From: Methylumidiphilus sp963753955
GTDB lineage: Bacteria; Pseudomonadota; Gammaproteobacteria; Methylococcales; Methylococcaceae
DNA: 64,000 nucleotides
Direction: 5' to 3'
NCBI GenBank assembly: GCA_963753955.1
Contig: CAVWEM010000005.1
Location: forward strand, 248,001 to 312,000
The notes below the pieces were generated by a model, which saw only the letters and a program-made list of their open reading frames with translations, was not told the DNA's origin and made no database searches. Both the position numbers and the translations under genes were made by a program. How positions within the stretch are numbered: position 1 is the first letter of the stretch; every line of letters starts with the position of its first letter. Shown here piece after piece: positions 9,981 to 19,040 of this stretch.

Positions 9981-10086
9981 AAGCTTAAAACCTCGGGAGG
10001 TGTTGCGGATGGTTGGGGGTATTTTATCAGCACCGGCCCTGCTTAATCACGGCATAGGCGACGCTTGGGCAAACACTAACCCCCAA

Positions 10087-10109
10087 CCCCTCTCCCGCAG
10101 GGAGAGGGG
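10087..10109. repeat. REP-like palindrome, CCCCTCTCCC family
   Basis: CCCCTCTCCC at 10087-10096 and GGGAGAGGGG at 10100-10109 form a perfect 10-bp stem with loop GCA. Close relatives occur in other gaps of the window: 28811-28830, 28885-28907, about 30255-30290, 36872-36905 and 43757-43779. It has no T tract in the direction of ispG or recQ, so it looks like a dispersed repeat rather than a plain terminator. Confidence 0.75.
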
Positions 10110-10144
10110 AGCAAAAAAAATAGCATAGAAAATATGCGTTTACA

Positions 10145-12283
10145 CTAGCGCCAGTATCCCCGCAAGCACCGCAAAATCCCATAGTCGTACCGCCCGCCCA
10201 AAGCCTCGAACAGAGGCTTGAGCGCAACCCCTTTGTTTTCCTCGGGCAAGGCCCGCCAAACGGCTTCGATGCGTTCGGCCTCTTCCTTGCGCAAGCCGGT
10301 GACTTCCAATGCGTCCAGCACACCCTCGGCAACGGCCTGGGCCAAATGGCTATAAATCGTGCTGGCCTTGAGTCCGCGCCGGGCGGCGATCTGCTCCACG
10401 TCCATCCCCAGGCGAAACAGGGACAGGCTTTCCTCCACACTGGGCAATTCTAGGGTTTCCCCTGTGCCGGGTGCGTGTCGGCGGATGAGGTTTAGGAATT
10501 CGTCGCCGTACAAGGCCAGCTTGCGTTCCCCGATGCCAGAGATGCGGCCCAATTGGGTGGGGTTTTGTGGACGGCGCTGAACCATTTCCACCAGCACCGC
10601 GTCGTGCAGGATGACATAGGGCGGCACGCTCTGCCCGTCGGCCAGACGTTTGCGCAGGCTGCGCAAGTCTTGCCACAGCTTTTCGTCTGCGGCATTGGAG
10701 AAGCGGACGCTGGAACGCCGGGTTTCGCGGGTGCCGGTGGACTTGGCCTCCTCGTCCCGGCGCAGGAACAACGGCTGCTCGCCGCGCAGGATGGGACGGC
10801 AGGCATCCGCCAGCCGCAAAGCGCCATGGGCCTCCCAATCCACCACCAGGAAGCCTTGGGTGACCAGTTGCCGGAACACCGACAGCCATTGCTGCTCGGC
10901 CAGTTCTTTGCCGATGCCGAAGGTGCTGAGGCGGTCATGGCCGAAGCCGCGCACCCGCTCGGTGGATTTGCCCAGCAGCACGTCGATGACATGGCGCGCG
11001 CCGAAGCGCTGGCCGGTGCGGTAGGCGCAGGAAAGCGCCTTGCGCGCCGCCTCGGTGGCATCCCAGGTTTGCACGGGAGCCAGGCAGGTGTCGCAGTTGC
11101 CGCAAGGCCGCTCCAGCTTGTCGCCGAAATAATTCAGCAAAGTCTGGCGGCGGCAGGAGGTTAGCTCGCAATAGCCCAGCATGGACTCCAGCTTGTGGCG
11201 CTCCACCCGTTTGTGCATCTCGTCCGCTTCGGATTCCTCCACCATGCGCCGCAGGGTGATGACATCTTGCAGGCCGTAGACCATCCAGGCGTTGGCGGGC
11301 AGGCCGTCGCGCCCGGCGCGGCCAGTCTCCTGGTAATAGGCTTCCAGGCTTTTCGGCAAGTCGAGGTGGGCGACAAAACGCACATTCGGCTTGTCGATGC
11401 CCATGCCAAAAGCAATTGTCGCCACCACGATCACCCCATCCTCCTGCAAAAAACGGCGCTGGTTGTCCAGTTTCACCTCGGGCGGCAGCCGGGCATGGTA
11501 GGGCAAGGCCCGCAAGCCTTTGGAACCCAACCATGCGGCGGTATCCTCGGTCTTGTCGCGGGACAGGCAATAGACGATGCCGGCGTCCCCCTCGTGTTCG
11601 CGGCGGATGAAGTTCAGCAGTTGCTCGCGGGGGCTGCGCTTGAGTCCGACGGTGTAGCGGATATTGGGCCGGTCGAAGCCACCGAGGAAAATTTTCGCGC
11701 CCCCAAGCCCCAACCGTTCGATGATTTCCAGCCGGGTGCGCTCGTCGGCGGTGGCGGTGAGGGCGATGCGCGGCACCTGCGGGTAACGCTCGTGCAGCAG
11801 GGACAATTGCCAGTAGTCGGCACGGAAATCATGCCCCCACTGGGAAACGCAATGCGCCTCGTCAATGGCGAACAGGCTCACCTTCGCCCGATCCAGTTGC
11901 GCCAGGAAACGCTCCGTCAACAAGCGCTCGGGGGCGACGTAAAGCAAGTCCAACTCACCCGCCATGAAGCGGGCCTCCACCCCGTGTTGGGCATCCAGGT
12001 TCTGCGAGGAATTGAGGAAAGCCGCTTTGACACCCAGTTGCAGCAAGGCGCTGACCTGATCCTGCATCAGGGCGATCAGCGGCGAGACCACCACGCCCGT
12101 CCCAGGGCGCAGCATGGCCGGTATCTGATAGCACAGCGATTTGCCGCCACCGGTGGGCATCAGCACCAAGGCGTCGCAGCCGGACAGCATTTGCTCGATG
12201 ACCTCCGCCTGCAAGCCCCGGAATCGCTCGTAGCCGAAGAGGGAGTTGAGAAGTTGCAGAGGCGTGGGTTGGGTGTCGGGCAT
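10145..12283 (-). CDS. recQ: ATP-dependent DNA helicase RecQ
   Basis: About 712 residues from the ATG of MPDTQPTPLQLL. The open frame extends 36 codons upstream into the end of the preceding gene, and I reject that extension. SF2 helicase motifs are intact: Walker A MPTGGGKS (residues 43-50), DEAH near 141-144, ALTATA, and QETGRAGRDG. A zinc-binding Cys cluster (CELTSCRRQTLLNYFGD, CGNCDTC), a winged helix and an HRDC domain follow, plus a helix-turn-helix-like C terminus (IAARRGLKASTIYSHL). RecQ unwinds forks and recombination intermediates. The start lies 46 bp downstream of the GGDEF-EAL gene on the same strand. Confidence 0.92.
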   Translation of the reverse strand: MPDTQPTPLQLLNSLFGYERFRGLQAEVIEQMLSGCDALVLMPTGGGKSLCYQIPAMLRPGTGVVVSPLIALMQDQVSALLQLGVKAAFLNSSQNLDAQHGVEARFMAGELDLLYVAPERLLTERFLAQLDRAKVSLFAIDEAHCVSQWGHDFRADYWQLSLLHERYPQVPRIALTATADERTRLEIIERLGLGGAKIFLGGFDRPNIRYTVGLKRSPREQLLNFIRREHEGDAGIVYCLSRDKTEDTAAWLGSKGLRALPYHARLPPEVKLDNQRRFLQEDGVIVVATIAFGMGIDKPNVRFVAHLDLPKSLEAYYQETGRAGRDGLPANAWMVYGLQDVITLRRMVEESEADEMHKRVERHKLESMLGYCELTSCRRQTLLNYFGDKLERPCGNCDTCLAPVQTWDATEAARKALSCAYRTGQRFGARHVIDVLLGKSTERVRGFGHDRLSTFGIGKELAEQQWLSVFRQLVTQGFLVVDWEAHGALRLADACRPILRGEQPLFLRRDEEAKSTGTRETRRSSVRFSNAADEKLWQDLRSLRKRLADGQSVPPYVILHDAVLVEMVQRRPQNPTQLGRISGIGERKLALYGDEFLNLIRRHAPGTGETLELPSVEESLSLFRLGMDVEQIAARRGLKASTIYSHLAQAVAEGVLDALEVTGLRKEEAERIEAVWRALPEENKGVALKPLFEALGGRYDYGILRCLRGYWR

Positions 12284-12329
12284 GATGGCTGGTTTCCAAA
12301 TAATGTGCGCCAAGTGCGCGACGATCCGT

Positions 12330-15194
12330 CTAGCGGAAAGCCTCCGCGATCTCCGTCGGCCTCCCCAGATAATATCCCTGCGAGTAATCAACCCCGTATT
12401 CCTTTAACAGGGCGAGGGTTTCCGCATCCTCCACTTGCTCCGCGATGGTTTTTTTCTTGAAAGCCACGGCGATGTCCACCATCGCCTTGACCAAGACCTG
12501 GTCATCCGGGCGGCTGCGCAGATTGCGGATAAACGACCCGTCAATCTTGATGTACTCGAAAGGCAATTGCCTCAAATAGGAAAAGGAAGAAAAGCCAGTG
12601 CCGAAATCATCCAGCGCGAACAGGCAACCAATCTTGTTGATCGCCTCCATCAGCCGACGGGCTGCGCCGATGTCGGAAACCGCGGCGGTTTCTGTCATCT
12701 CGAAGATGATCTGTCTAGGATTCAGCCGATGCTCGGCCAATACGCTCTTGATGTAAGTCAGCAACTGCGGATCGTTGAAGGCGTGGCCGGAAAGGTTGAT
12801 GGTCAAGGTGACTTCCCTGCCCTGGTTCCGCATCCGCGCCAAGTGGGTGGCGGCTTCCGAAAGCACCATGCGGTCCAAGGCATGGATCAGGCCGGTGCTT
12901 TCCGCGACCTCGATGAAATGGGAAGGGGCGATGAGGGCGTCGCTCTCGCCACGCATGCGCAGCAGCACCTCCCAATGCCGGGCAAAGCCAGTCTTGATGT
13001 CCACGATGGGCTGCACAAACAGGACGAAACGCTTCTCCGCCAGCGCGTTTTCCACCCGCTGTTTCCATAGCACACGCTCCTGCATCACGCGATGGCTTTT
13101 GTCGTCGGTGGACAATAGGTACCAGCCGCCGCGTCCGCCTTCCTTGACTTGGTACATGGCGAGATCGGTGCGGGCCAGGAGATCCTGGACCTCGCTGCCA
13201 TGCTCGGGAAACAAGGCCACGCCAATGCTGGCGGATACCTTGTGGATGCGGTCTCCGCACGGAAACTCCATTTCGGTGATGTGCGCCAGTATCTTTCTAG
13301 CCACATGGATAGCCTCGTCGGCATTCGCACGGCTGAGGATCACCCCGAATTCATCGCCGCCCAGACGCCCGATGGTGTCCACTTCACGCAACAATGTGGG
13401 CAGGCTGTTGCTGAGGATCACCAGCAAGCGGTCACCTGCTCCGTGGCCGCTGGTGTCATTGACGTATTTGAACTGGTCAAGGTCGAAAAACAACAGGGCA
13501 CCGGTATGCCGATAGCGCTTGGCCACCGCGATGGACTCCGCCAGTTCCTTTTCAAACCGCCGGCGGTTGAACAGCCCCGTCAAAGGATCGTGATCGGCCA
13601 GCCATGCCAAGCGCAATTCAGCTTTTTTCCGTGCGGTGATGTCCATGCCGACGGACAGGATGACAGGGCCTTCGGTCGTTTGCCCTTGCAACCTGGAATG
13701 CTGCCAGACGATGTTCAGCGTGCCATTGTCCTTGCATTCAAGATCCGCTTCCACCTCGAAATGCTCACGCCCACCCACGACCAGTTCGTCGAGATATTCG
13801 GTTATGATTCCCCGATCTTCCTGGCTCAGGAGCGTGAAGAAGCGCATCCCCGTCAACTCGTCCGGAGCATAACCCATCAGCGCTTGCCCGTAAGGGTTGA
13901 CCATCAAAATTTCCTGATTGCGGTTTTGGGTGAGGATGATGGCTTGGGCAGTGTCGAGGACGTTGGTGACAAAGTTCCTCTCCCGGGTGATTTCCTCCAT
14001 GCGCTCGGAAAGATCCTGGGTGCGTTTGGCCACTTCGCCGTTCAGCGCCTCCAATTGGTGCGACAAGGCGATTGCCGTGTCGTTCAAGTCATCCACTTCG
14101 TCCCGAAAGGCATGGGTTGGCCGCATGTCTGAAATTGCCGCACGTGCCGTGGTGAACCGCCCTTCGGCCAGCCGAGGCAAAACCGCCGCCGCACGCTTGA
14201 GCCGGGACATCGGGGGCCAGAGGATCGCCAGCAGCAATAACTCTGAGACCAGCAAACCAATCGCGCCTAGGAAGATGCTGCGTTGTGTCGTGCGGTGGAT
14301 TATGGAAATGGCTTCGCCGATGTCGGCGATCAGCGCCAAATAGGCTATCTGGCGCTTGCCGAAGCCTTGCAAAGGGAAAAGCCTGACTTCGAGTTCCTTC
14401 CCCTGGAATTTCGTATACACTGGCTTCGCGAGGTTTTGCAAAGTCGGCTCAGTTTCGATGACGTGGCGCAGCACCTGCATGTTCTTCTGGGTATTGCTGA
14501 GCGCAATCACGCTTGCCTTCCACTCGGGCAGCCAACGCTCGGCTTCCACGTTGTTCGGGGGGGCAGAGTCCTGTTCGACAATCAGCCCGAGATCCGTGCC
14601 CGAGACACGCTTGAAGTCCAGCACCAAATCGGCCAAAGAGACACCGAGGATTAGCACACCCACGCTGCCCTTGTCGCCTAACACGGGTGCGACCGTGAAT
14701 TGCAGGCAAGTGGTGGAACAGTCGATCAGGCTTAACGGACTCTCAGTCTTTACCACTTGCCTGACGGCGGCGACAACCGAGTCTGGCTCGCCGGAATTCG
14801 CATGCATCCGGTTTGCCGCAAGACGCTCGCCCGTGTCGGAAAGCAGCGCGATGCTTTCCACGCCCATGTCCACCTCAAGAATCGGAATCAACATTTCAAC
14901 AGCCGCAACCACAGGCTTTTTCTGGTCTTTAGCAGCACCGGTTTGTTTATTGAGCAAGGACGCCACGGCCGCGCTCAACTGCTGTAGCCGGTTGCTCGAC
15001 TGGTCAAGCAGGCCTTGAACCTGAAGCGCGTATTGCTCTTGAAGGTTTTCGCGCCGCTCGTGAAACAGTTCCCAGAATTCGAGATAGTTAAAGGCCGCGA
15101 ACGAGGCAGTCACCGCAACCAAGACAAGGCTGGTGGACAGCAATGCTTTCCACTTGAGGCTGAGAAAACGGCGGTTACGGGATGTCTGGCTCAT
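12330..15194 (-). CDS. membrane-bound GGDEF-EAL cyclic-di-GMP protein with PAS domain
   Basis: A 954-residue protein. Membrane segments near residues 16-35 and 306-326 enclose a periplasmic sensor region of about 270 residues; a coiled linker and a PAS domain (roughly 405-525) follow. The GGDEF domain has RLGGDEF at 610-616 and the inhibitory RxxD site at 603-606, five residues before GGDEF. The EAL domain keeps the usual catalytic set (ELL-type start as EVLLRM at 742, TINLSG, EMTETA, DDFGTG, KIDGSF, AEQVED, SQGYYLG), though the signature reads EVL. Both synthesis and hydrolysis of c-di-GMP look possible. It precedes recQ and follows the exosortase-associated acyltransferase gene on the same strand. 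Confidence 0.9.
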   Translation of the reverse strand: MSQTSRNRRFLSLKWKALLSTSLVLVAVTASFAAFNYLEFWELFHERRENLQEQYALQVQGLLDQSSNRLQQLSAAVASLLNKQTGAAKDQKKPVVAAVEMLIPILEVDMGVESIALLSDTGERLAANRMHANSGEPDSVVAAVRQVVKTESPLSLIDCSTTCLQFTVAPVLGDKGSVGVLILGVSLADLVLDFKRVSGTDLGLIVEQDSAPPNNVEAERWLPEWKASVIALSNTQKNMQVLRHVIETEPTLQNLAKPVYTKFQGKELEVRLFPLQGFGKRQIAYLALIADIGEAISIIHRTTQRSIFLGAIGLLVSELLLLAILWPPMSRLKRAAAVLPRLAEGRFTTARAAISDMRPTHAFRDEVDDLNDTAIALSHQLEALNGEVAKRTQDLSERMEEITRERNFVTNVLDTAQAIILTQNRNQEILMVNPYGQALMGYAPDELTGMRFFTLLSQEDRGIITEYLDELVVGGREHFEVEADLECKDNGTLNIVWQHSRLQGQTTEGPVILSVGMDITARKKAELRLAWLADHDPLTGLFNRRRFEKELAESIAVAKRYRHTGALLFFDLDQFKYVNDTSGHGAGDRLLVILSNSLPTLLREVDTIGRLGGDEFGVILSRANADEAIHVARKILAHITEMEFPCGDRIHKVSASIGVALFPEHGSEVQDLLARTDLAMYQVKEGGRGGWYLLSTDDKSHRVMQERVLWKQRVENALAEKRFVLFVQPIVDIKTGFARHWEVLLRMRGESDALIAPSHFIEVAESTGLIHALDRMVLSEAATHLARMRNQGREVTLTINLSGHAFNDPQLLTYIKSVLAEHRLNPRQIIFEMTETAAVSDIGAARRLMEAINKIGCLFALDDFGTGFSSFSYLRQLPFEYIKIDGSFIRNLRSRPDDQVLVKAMVDIAVAFKKKTIAEQVEDAETLALLKEYGVDYSQGYYLGRPTEIAEAFR

Positions 15195-15230
15195 ACTCTA
15201 CGAAACCGGCGACGCGTGGAACTGTGCAAT

Positions 15231-16106
15231 CTAAGCTTCAGGGGACAGGCAGGAGGAGGAAGTCGGCGGGTTTGCCGCATCCTCATTGTTGTCGCTGTTC
15301 TGCCAAAATCGTCCATAATCGGTCAGCATGTCCCAAACTTCGTGATTTTTTTCTTTGACAGCTTCAAGATATTCGGGAACTTGGATGATACATGGCTGGC
15401 GGCGCTTGCCATGATACTCGGTCAAGGGGCCGATGGGGGTGAAATAAATCCCCAACAGACTTAATAAGCGGAAAAATGATGGCTCGATAAAAGAATACCA
15501 GTGAGTGGTGCCGTGGCGAACGTTAATCTTATGCAGGCAGGCTATCAGGGCAACCGTCAAATGAGGCCATGCCCTCCGCTCGTCCACGCCGACAGGGTGT
15601 TGCCAGTTATGAGTTTCCGCACCAGCGATGGTGCCCTGTTCCCCAGGCCGCCGTTTAAAATCACTGGCAACGCAGAAACGGGATACTTCGGCGATCCGGT
15701 TGCGTGGAATTTTGGCCAGAAGACCAGATCGCCTGATTTGGCAACGGGTTTCGATAGGAAAAGGCCGCTCGGGTGTGTTCAGATCGGGTAAAATTAGGCG
15801 CGTAGTGGCCGCATACGCGCCAGATTTCCTGTGGCGGATAAGGTAATGTTCCGAACAAGCATCGTATTCATCTGTCTCCAGGCCATAGGGATACTGTTCG
15901 GGACTCTCGAATCCGGTTTCCAGACAATAGACCTGATATCTGAGTCGATAAGCGGATTCCTTCAGGGTGTCGGTTGTGGCAGGCACCATATCGAAGTAAT
16001 CCTGGAATGAATCAACCATATGTTTTTTCATCAGGTAAAATTGAAAGTTGTTTTTTGGGAAAAGCGCATTCCAATCAATTTTTTTATGGGTGGATTCTTG
16101 CGCCAC
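15231..16106 (-). CDS. PEP-CTERM/exosortase system-associated acyltransferase (FeeM-like)
   Basis: A 291-residue protein of the GNAT-like N-acyl amino acid synthase group that accompanies exosortase-A loci. Landmarks are YRLRYQVYCLETGFE, an acidic stretch YGLETDEYD, the core EVSRFCVASDFKRR and FRLLSLLGIYFTPIGP. Relatives transfer an acyl group from acyl-ACP to an amine, and the acyl carrier protein gene 5.3 kb away supports the same role here. No exosortase gene lies nearby. The start MAQEST lies 255 bp from the divergent methyltransferase gene. Confidence 0.8.
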   Translation of the reverse strand: MAQESTHKKIDWNALFPKNNFQFYLMKKHMVDSFQDYFDMVPATTDTLKESAYRLRYQVYCLETGFESPEQYPYGLETDEYDACSEHYLIRHRKSGAYAATTRLILPDLNTPERPFPIETRCQIRRSGLLAKIPRNRIAEVSRFCVASDFKRRPGEQGTIAGAETHNWQHPVGVDERRAWPHLTVALIACLHKINVRHGTTHWYSFIEPSFFRLLSLLGIYFTPIGPLTEYHGKRRQPCIIQVPEYLEAVKEKNHEVWDMLTDYGRFWQNSDNNEDAANPPTSSSCLSPEA

Positions 16107-16160
16107 AGGCTTTGTGGTGGTCCAAGTCTACGGAAAATATCAGGAAAAGCCACCGCCAAT

Positions 16161-16198
16161 TAATCATGTCCCACGGTTGTAATCATGTCCCACGGTTG
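16161..16198. repeat. tandem duplication of a 19-bp unit
   Basis: The unit TAATCATGTCCCACGGTTG occurs twice head to tail with no difference, at 16161-16179 and 16180-16198. It lies in the gap between two divergent genes and could affect promoter spacing. With two copies only, it may be simple slippage. Confidence 0.6.
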
Positions 16199-16361
16199 CG
16201 GCATCGGTCTTTGTGGCGTACCAGGCGTCCCCTACGCCGCCTCGCATGATACCAGCAATGGGAGCTTTTTTGTTTAACTCGGCACGGATCTTCGCACCTG
16301 CCTGCCGCGTTTTGCAACAAGCCGAAAAATTTATTGGATAGGCTTTCTTGAGTAATCGAAT

Positions 16362-17162
16362 ATGCAAACACTTCACCCGCCCACCGGATACGTGGATGTG
16401 CAATACCTGGACATCGCTGATGCCTTTTTACGCCCCATAAAGCAGCGCAGCTATGCAGCGATGCGGGTTTGCGCGGGGCAGGCCGTTCTTGACCTGGGTT
16501 GCGGCGCAGGACTTGACACGCTGGGCCTTGCGCATTTGTCCGGGCCATCCGTCCAGGTCTTTGGCGTGGACCAGGATCAACTCATGATTGATGAAGCCCG
16601 CCGGAGAGCCAGGCAGGCCGGTCTGGAGGGGCGCATCAACCATCAGTTAGGCGAAGCGACCGAACTGCCCTACCCCGCCGACTTTTTCGACGCATGCCGG
16701 ATTGAGCGGATGCTGATGCATGTGAAAGAACCTGCCCGTGTGCTTGCGGAATTGAACCGGGTCTTGAAGCCAGGCGGTTGGTTGATTCTTGTCGAGCCGG
16801 ATTGGGGCACACTCTCCATTGCGACTGAAAATCTGGATCTCGAACGCCGCCTGGCGCGAATTCGAGCGGAACGCTTCCTGCCCAATGGCTACGCTGGCCG
16901 ACTGCTTTACCCGCTAATGCGCCAGGCGAATTATCAGGAATTGGCGGTTGAAATCACCCCTATCTGGTCGTCCGACCTTGCGCAGGTCAGGTATCTGACC
17001 GCCCAGGATCAGGTCGAGGCCTACGCGCTTGCCGAAAATCTTATCTCGCAAGAGGAACTGGATGGGTGGCACTCAGGATTGCGGCGGACACAGGGGCTGG
17101 GTTGTTTTTTTGCGAGCCTCAATATCGTCATGGTGGCAGGCCGTAAATGTGTCCGCCAATAG
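16362..17162 (+). CDS. class I SAM-dependent methyltransferase
   Basis: A 266-residue methyltransferase of the Methyltransf_11 type. The SAM-binding motif I is VLDLGCGAGLDT, followed by the acidic VFGVDQDQ, the motif IV-like region DFFDACRIERMLMHV and VLKPGGWLILVEPDWG. Substrate cannot be read from sequence. It is divergent from the exosortase-associated acyltransferase gene and convergent with the porin gene, so it stands alone within the satellite locus. Modification of an acyl, quinone or sugar product would fit the neighbours, but that is a guess. Confidence 0.8.
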   Translation: MQTLHPPTGYVDVQYLDIADAFLRPIKQRSYAAMRVCAGQAVLDLGCGAGLDTLGLAHLSGPSVQVFGVDQDQLMIDEARRRARQAGLEGRINHQLGEATELPYPADFFDACRIERMLMHVKEPARVLAELNRVLKPGGWLILVEPDWGTLSIATENLDLERRLARIRAERFLPNGYAGRLLYPLMRQANYQELAVEITPIWSSDLAQVRYLTAQDQVEAYALAENLISQEELDGWHSGLRRTQGLGCFFASLNIVMVAGRKCVRQ

Positions 17163-17208
17163 AAGAATATCCTTCTCTGCGGTTAAAGCTTGGGCCTGGC
17201 ATCCCCGC

Positions 17209-18504
17209 CTAGAAACGAAAACTCAAAGACAGGGCAACCAAGCTCCAATACTGTGATGTGTTAGTTAAATTCGTGTTTTCCAATTCCGATATCCAACCCG
17301 TCCCGTTAATGTAGTGGTATTCCGCACGCGCCATGATGGAGGGGGTGATATCCCATCGCAGGCCAGTTGTTATGTCTTTGGCAAAGCGCCTGTCGGCGGG
17401 CTGGCCAGTGGCGGCAGCATATTTCTTGCCGTTGCGGTCAGATGTGTCCCAATACAAAACATCGTAACGCAAAAAGGCCTCGAATTTTTCCGCAAACCGA
17501 TAGCTGCCTTGCACATAATAGCTTTCGCCGGTGAAGGTGGTATTGGGCAGAAGTGGCCCGAAACCATTCAAATCCGTCCTACGCGTGGCGTACTCGCTGG
17601 TTAAACTCCACTTTTCCGCGTTATATTGGGCGGAAAACAGCAGAGGGGAAAATGAGAAAGTACCCGATTGGAGATTCACCGGCCCGCCTTGCGGTTGGTA
17701 TTTCGCATTCAATTGGGAACTCGTCACGCCGAGCCTTATCCTGCCGGCATCCCATTCATACATCAAACGGCCCACCCAGGACGGCTCCCCATTCAGCTCA
17801 CCAGGAAAATTACCCGCGATGACCTGTTTAAGATCCGGGTCGTCCGTCCGGGGATAGACCCCGTTGACTTGCAAAAAGAAATCGCCGAATCGGTTGCGAT
17901 TTTCCCCATAGAACTGAATGCCGTCGCCGGAAAGTGCAAGGTTGCGGTTGACATCAAAGTAAATCGACTGCGGCAGCAAGATGCTGGGACGGGTGAACGG
18001 CATGTCCCGCGTGTCATTATAAAGGCCATACGGGTTGAAAACGCGCCCTGCGCGCACACCCAGGACATGTTCAGCGGTGGATAGGAAACTGTAGTCCAGG
18101 AAGCCGAAATCTATCCGAACATTACTGTCGTCGGTTTTTCCGGCCCTGCGGTACACGACTTGCATGGATGCCTGCAATTGGGTCAGCGGCCTCCAAGATC
18201 CATTGATGCCCATCTCCGTAAAGTCAAGCGACCCCATATCTGTGCTACTGCCAAAGAAGTTATTGCCGTTGGTGTGGATATAGCTTTGGGAGGCAAAGCC
18301 GTGTACCTGCACAGTCTCGGGAAGCTTCCACTGAGTGAGGAACTCTGGGAGTTTCCAGCCAGACTGGGTAGGTGAGGGGTCGCTGCCTGTTCCGGCAGGC
18401 TTGGCAGACTCTGGAATATCCGATTCGGCAAAGCCAACATCCATCCATTGCAGCGCCAGGCTGAACGCCAACATTTTCCAGAATACGTTACAGTCGCCTT
18501 TCAT
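17209..18504 (-). CDS. outer-membrane beta-barrel porin-like protein
   Basis: A 431-residue exported protein with a signal peptide (MLAFSLALQWMDVGFA) and a proline-rich linker. The rest is many short amphipathic strands with alternating aromatic residues, ending in phenylalanine after SLSFRF, the usual outer-membrane assembly signal. The likely product is a 14- to 18-stranded porin. Its ATG overlaps the stop codon of the upstream PstS-like gene by 4 bp, so the two are translated together. The pairing suggests capture and passage of an anion such as phosphate or a phosphorylated compound, but no substrate residues can be identified. Confidence 0.75.
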   Translation of the reverse strand: MKGDCNVFWKMLAFSLALQWMDVGFAESDIPESAKPAGTGSDPSPTQSGWKLPEFLTQWKLPETVQVHGFASQSYIHTNGNNFFGSSTDMGSLDFTEMGINGSWRPLTQLQASMQVVYRRAGKTDDSNVRIDFGFLDYSFLSTAEHVLGVRAGRVFNPYGLYNDTRDMPFTRPSILLPQSIYFDVNRNLALSGDGIQFYGENRNRFGDFFLQVNGVYPRTDDPDLKQVIAGNFPGELNGEPSWVGRLMYEWDAGRIRLGVTSSQLNAKYQPQGGPVNLQSGTFSFSPLLFSAQYNAEKWSLTSEYATRRTDLNGFGPLLPNTTFTGESYYVQGSYRFAEKFEAFLRYDVLYWDTSDRNGKKYAAATGQPADRRFAKDITTGLRWDITPSIMARAEYHYINGTGWISELENTNLTNTSQYWSLVALSLSFRF

Positions 18505-18956
18505 GGGTTACCCACTTTAATGATGCGTACTTGGTTGCCAATATGCTCCGTCGGCAGATAACCAATGGCCCCTAGCGTGGAGGTGACGCGGCTATACATT
18601 TCTCCTGGGGAGGTAAGCTCAATAGGCGCTTGGCCGGTGCCAGAGAAAACCAGACGATCCCAATATCGGCGAAGCTGATAGGGAAAAATATCCATTATTT
18701 TTTTTGAAAACTCGATCTGCTCAGGCGTGTTGTCGGCTAAGACAAATACTCTGATGGGGACACCATCCGGCCAAACCCGCATCCGCATCGTGAAAATTGC
18801 CTGGAGTTCTGTATGGGTGAGTTGGTTCAGTGCGACATCGCGATTCACGACGATCTCCAAGGCTTCCGCCGACCGCAGGAAAGCCAGCACAGCAAACACC
18901 AAGAAGGCAGTGAGCCTTACTCGGTGGCATTGCTGGCTAAACATCGTCCTCATCAT
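18501..18956 (-). CDS. small PstS-like periplasmic substrate-binding protein
   Basis: A 151-residue exported protein with a signal peptide ending near SAEALE. The mature part follows the first lobe of the phosphate-binding PBP fold: LEIVVNRDVALNQLTHTELQAIFTM, then WDRLVFSGTG and a strand-helix end (TLGAIGYLPTEHIG). It is about half the length of true PstS, so a single lobe is more likely than a complete binding protein. Its stop overlaps the porin start. No ABC permease or ATPase gene is near, so direct uptake by an ABC system is doubtful. Confidence 0.7.
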   Translation of the reverse strand: MMRTMFSQQCHRVRLTAFLVFAVLAFLRSAEALEIVVNRDVALNQLTHTELQAIFTMRMRVWPDGVPIRVFVLADNTPEQIEFSKKIMDIFPYQLRRYWDRLVFSGTGQAPIELTSPGEMYSRVTSTLGAIGYLPTEHIGNQVRIIKVGNP

Positions 18957-19040
18957 GTCGCTTCGGTGAATGGATGGAAATTAAGCGGAGGAAATTAAGC
19001 CGAGGCTTGTCGCTTTCTTGAGGTCTTCGGAGGATACATG

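Noticed and set aside
11195..12460. 421-codon open frame opposite recQ
   Set aside because: Antisense to intact RecQ motifs, composition of a shadow frame.
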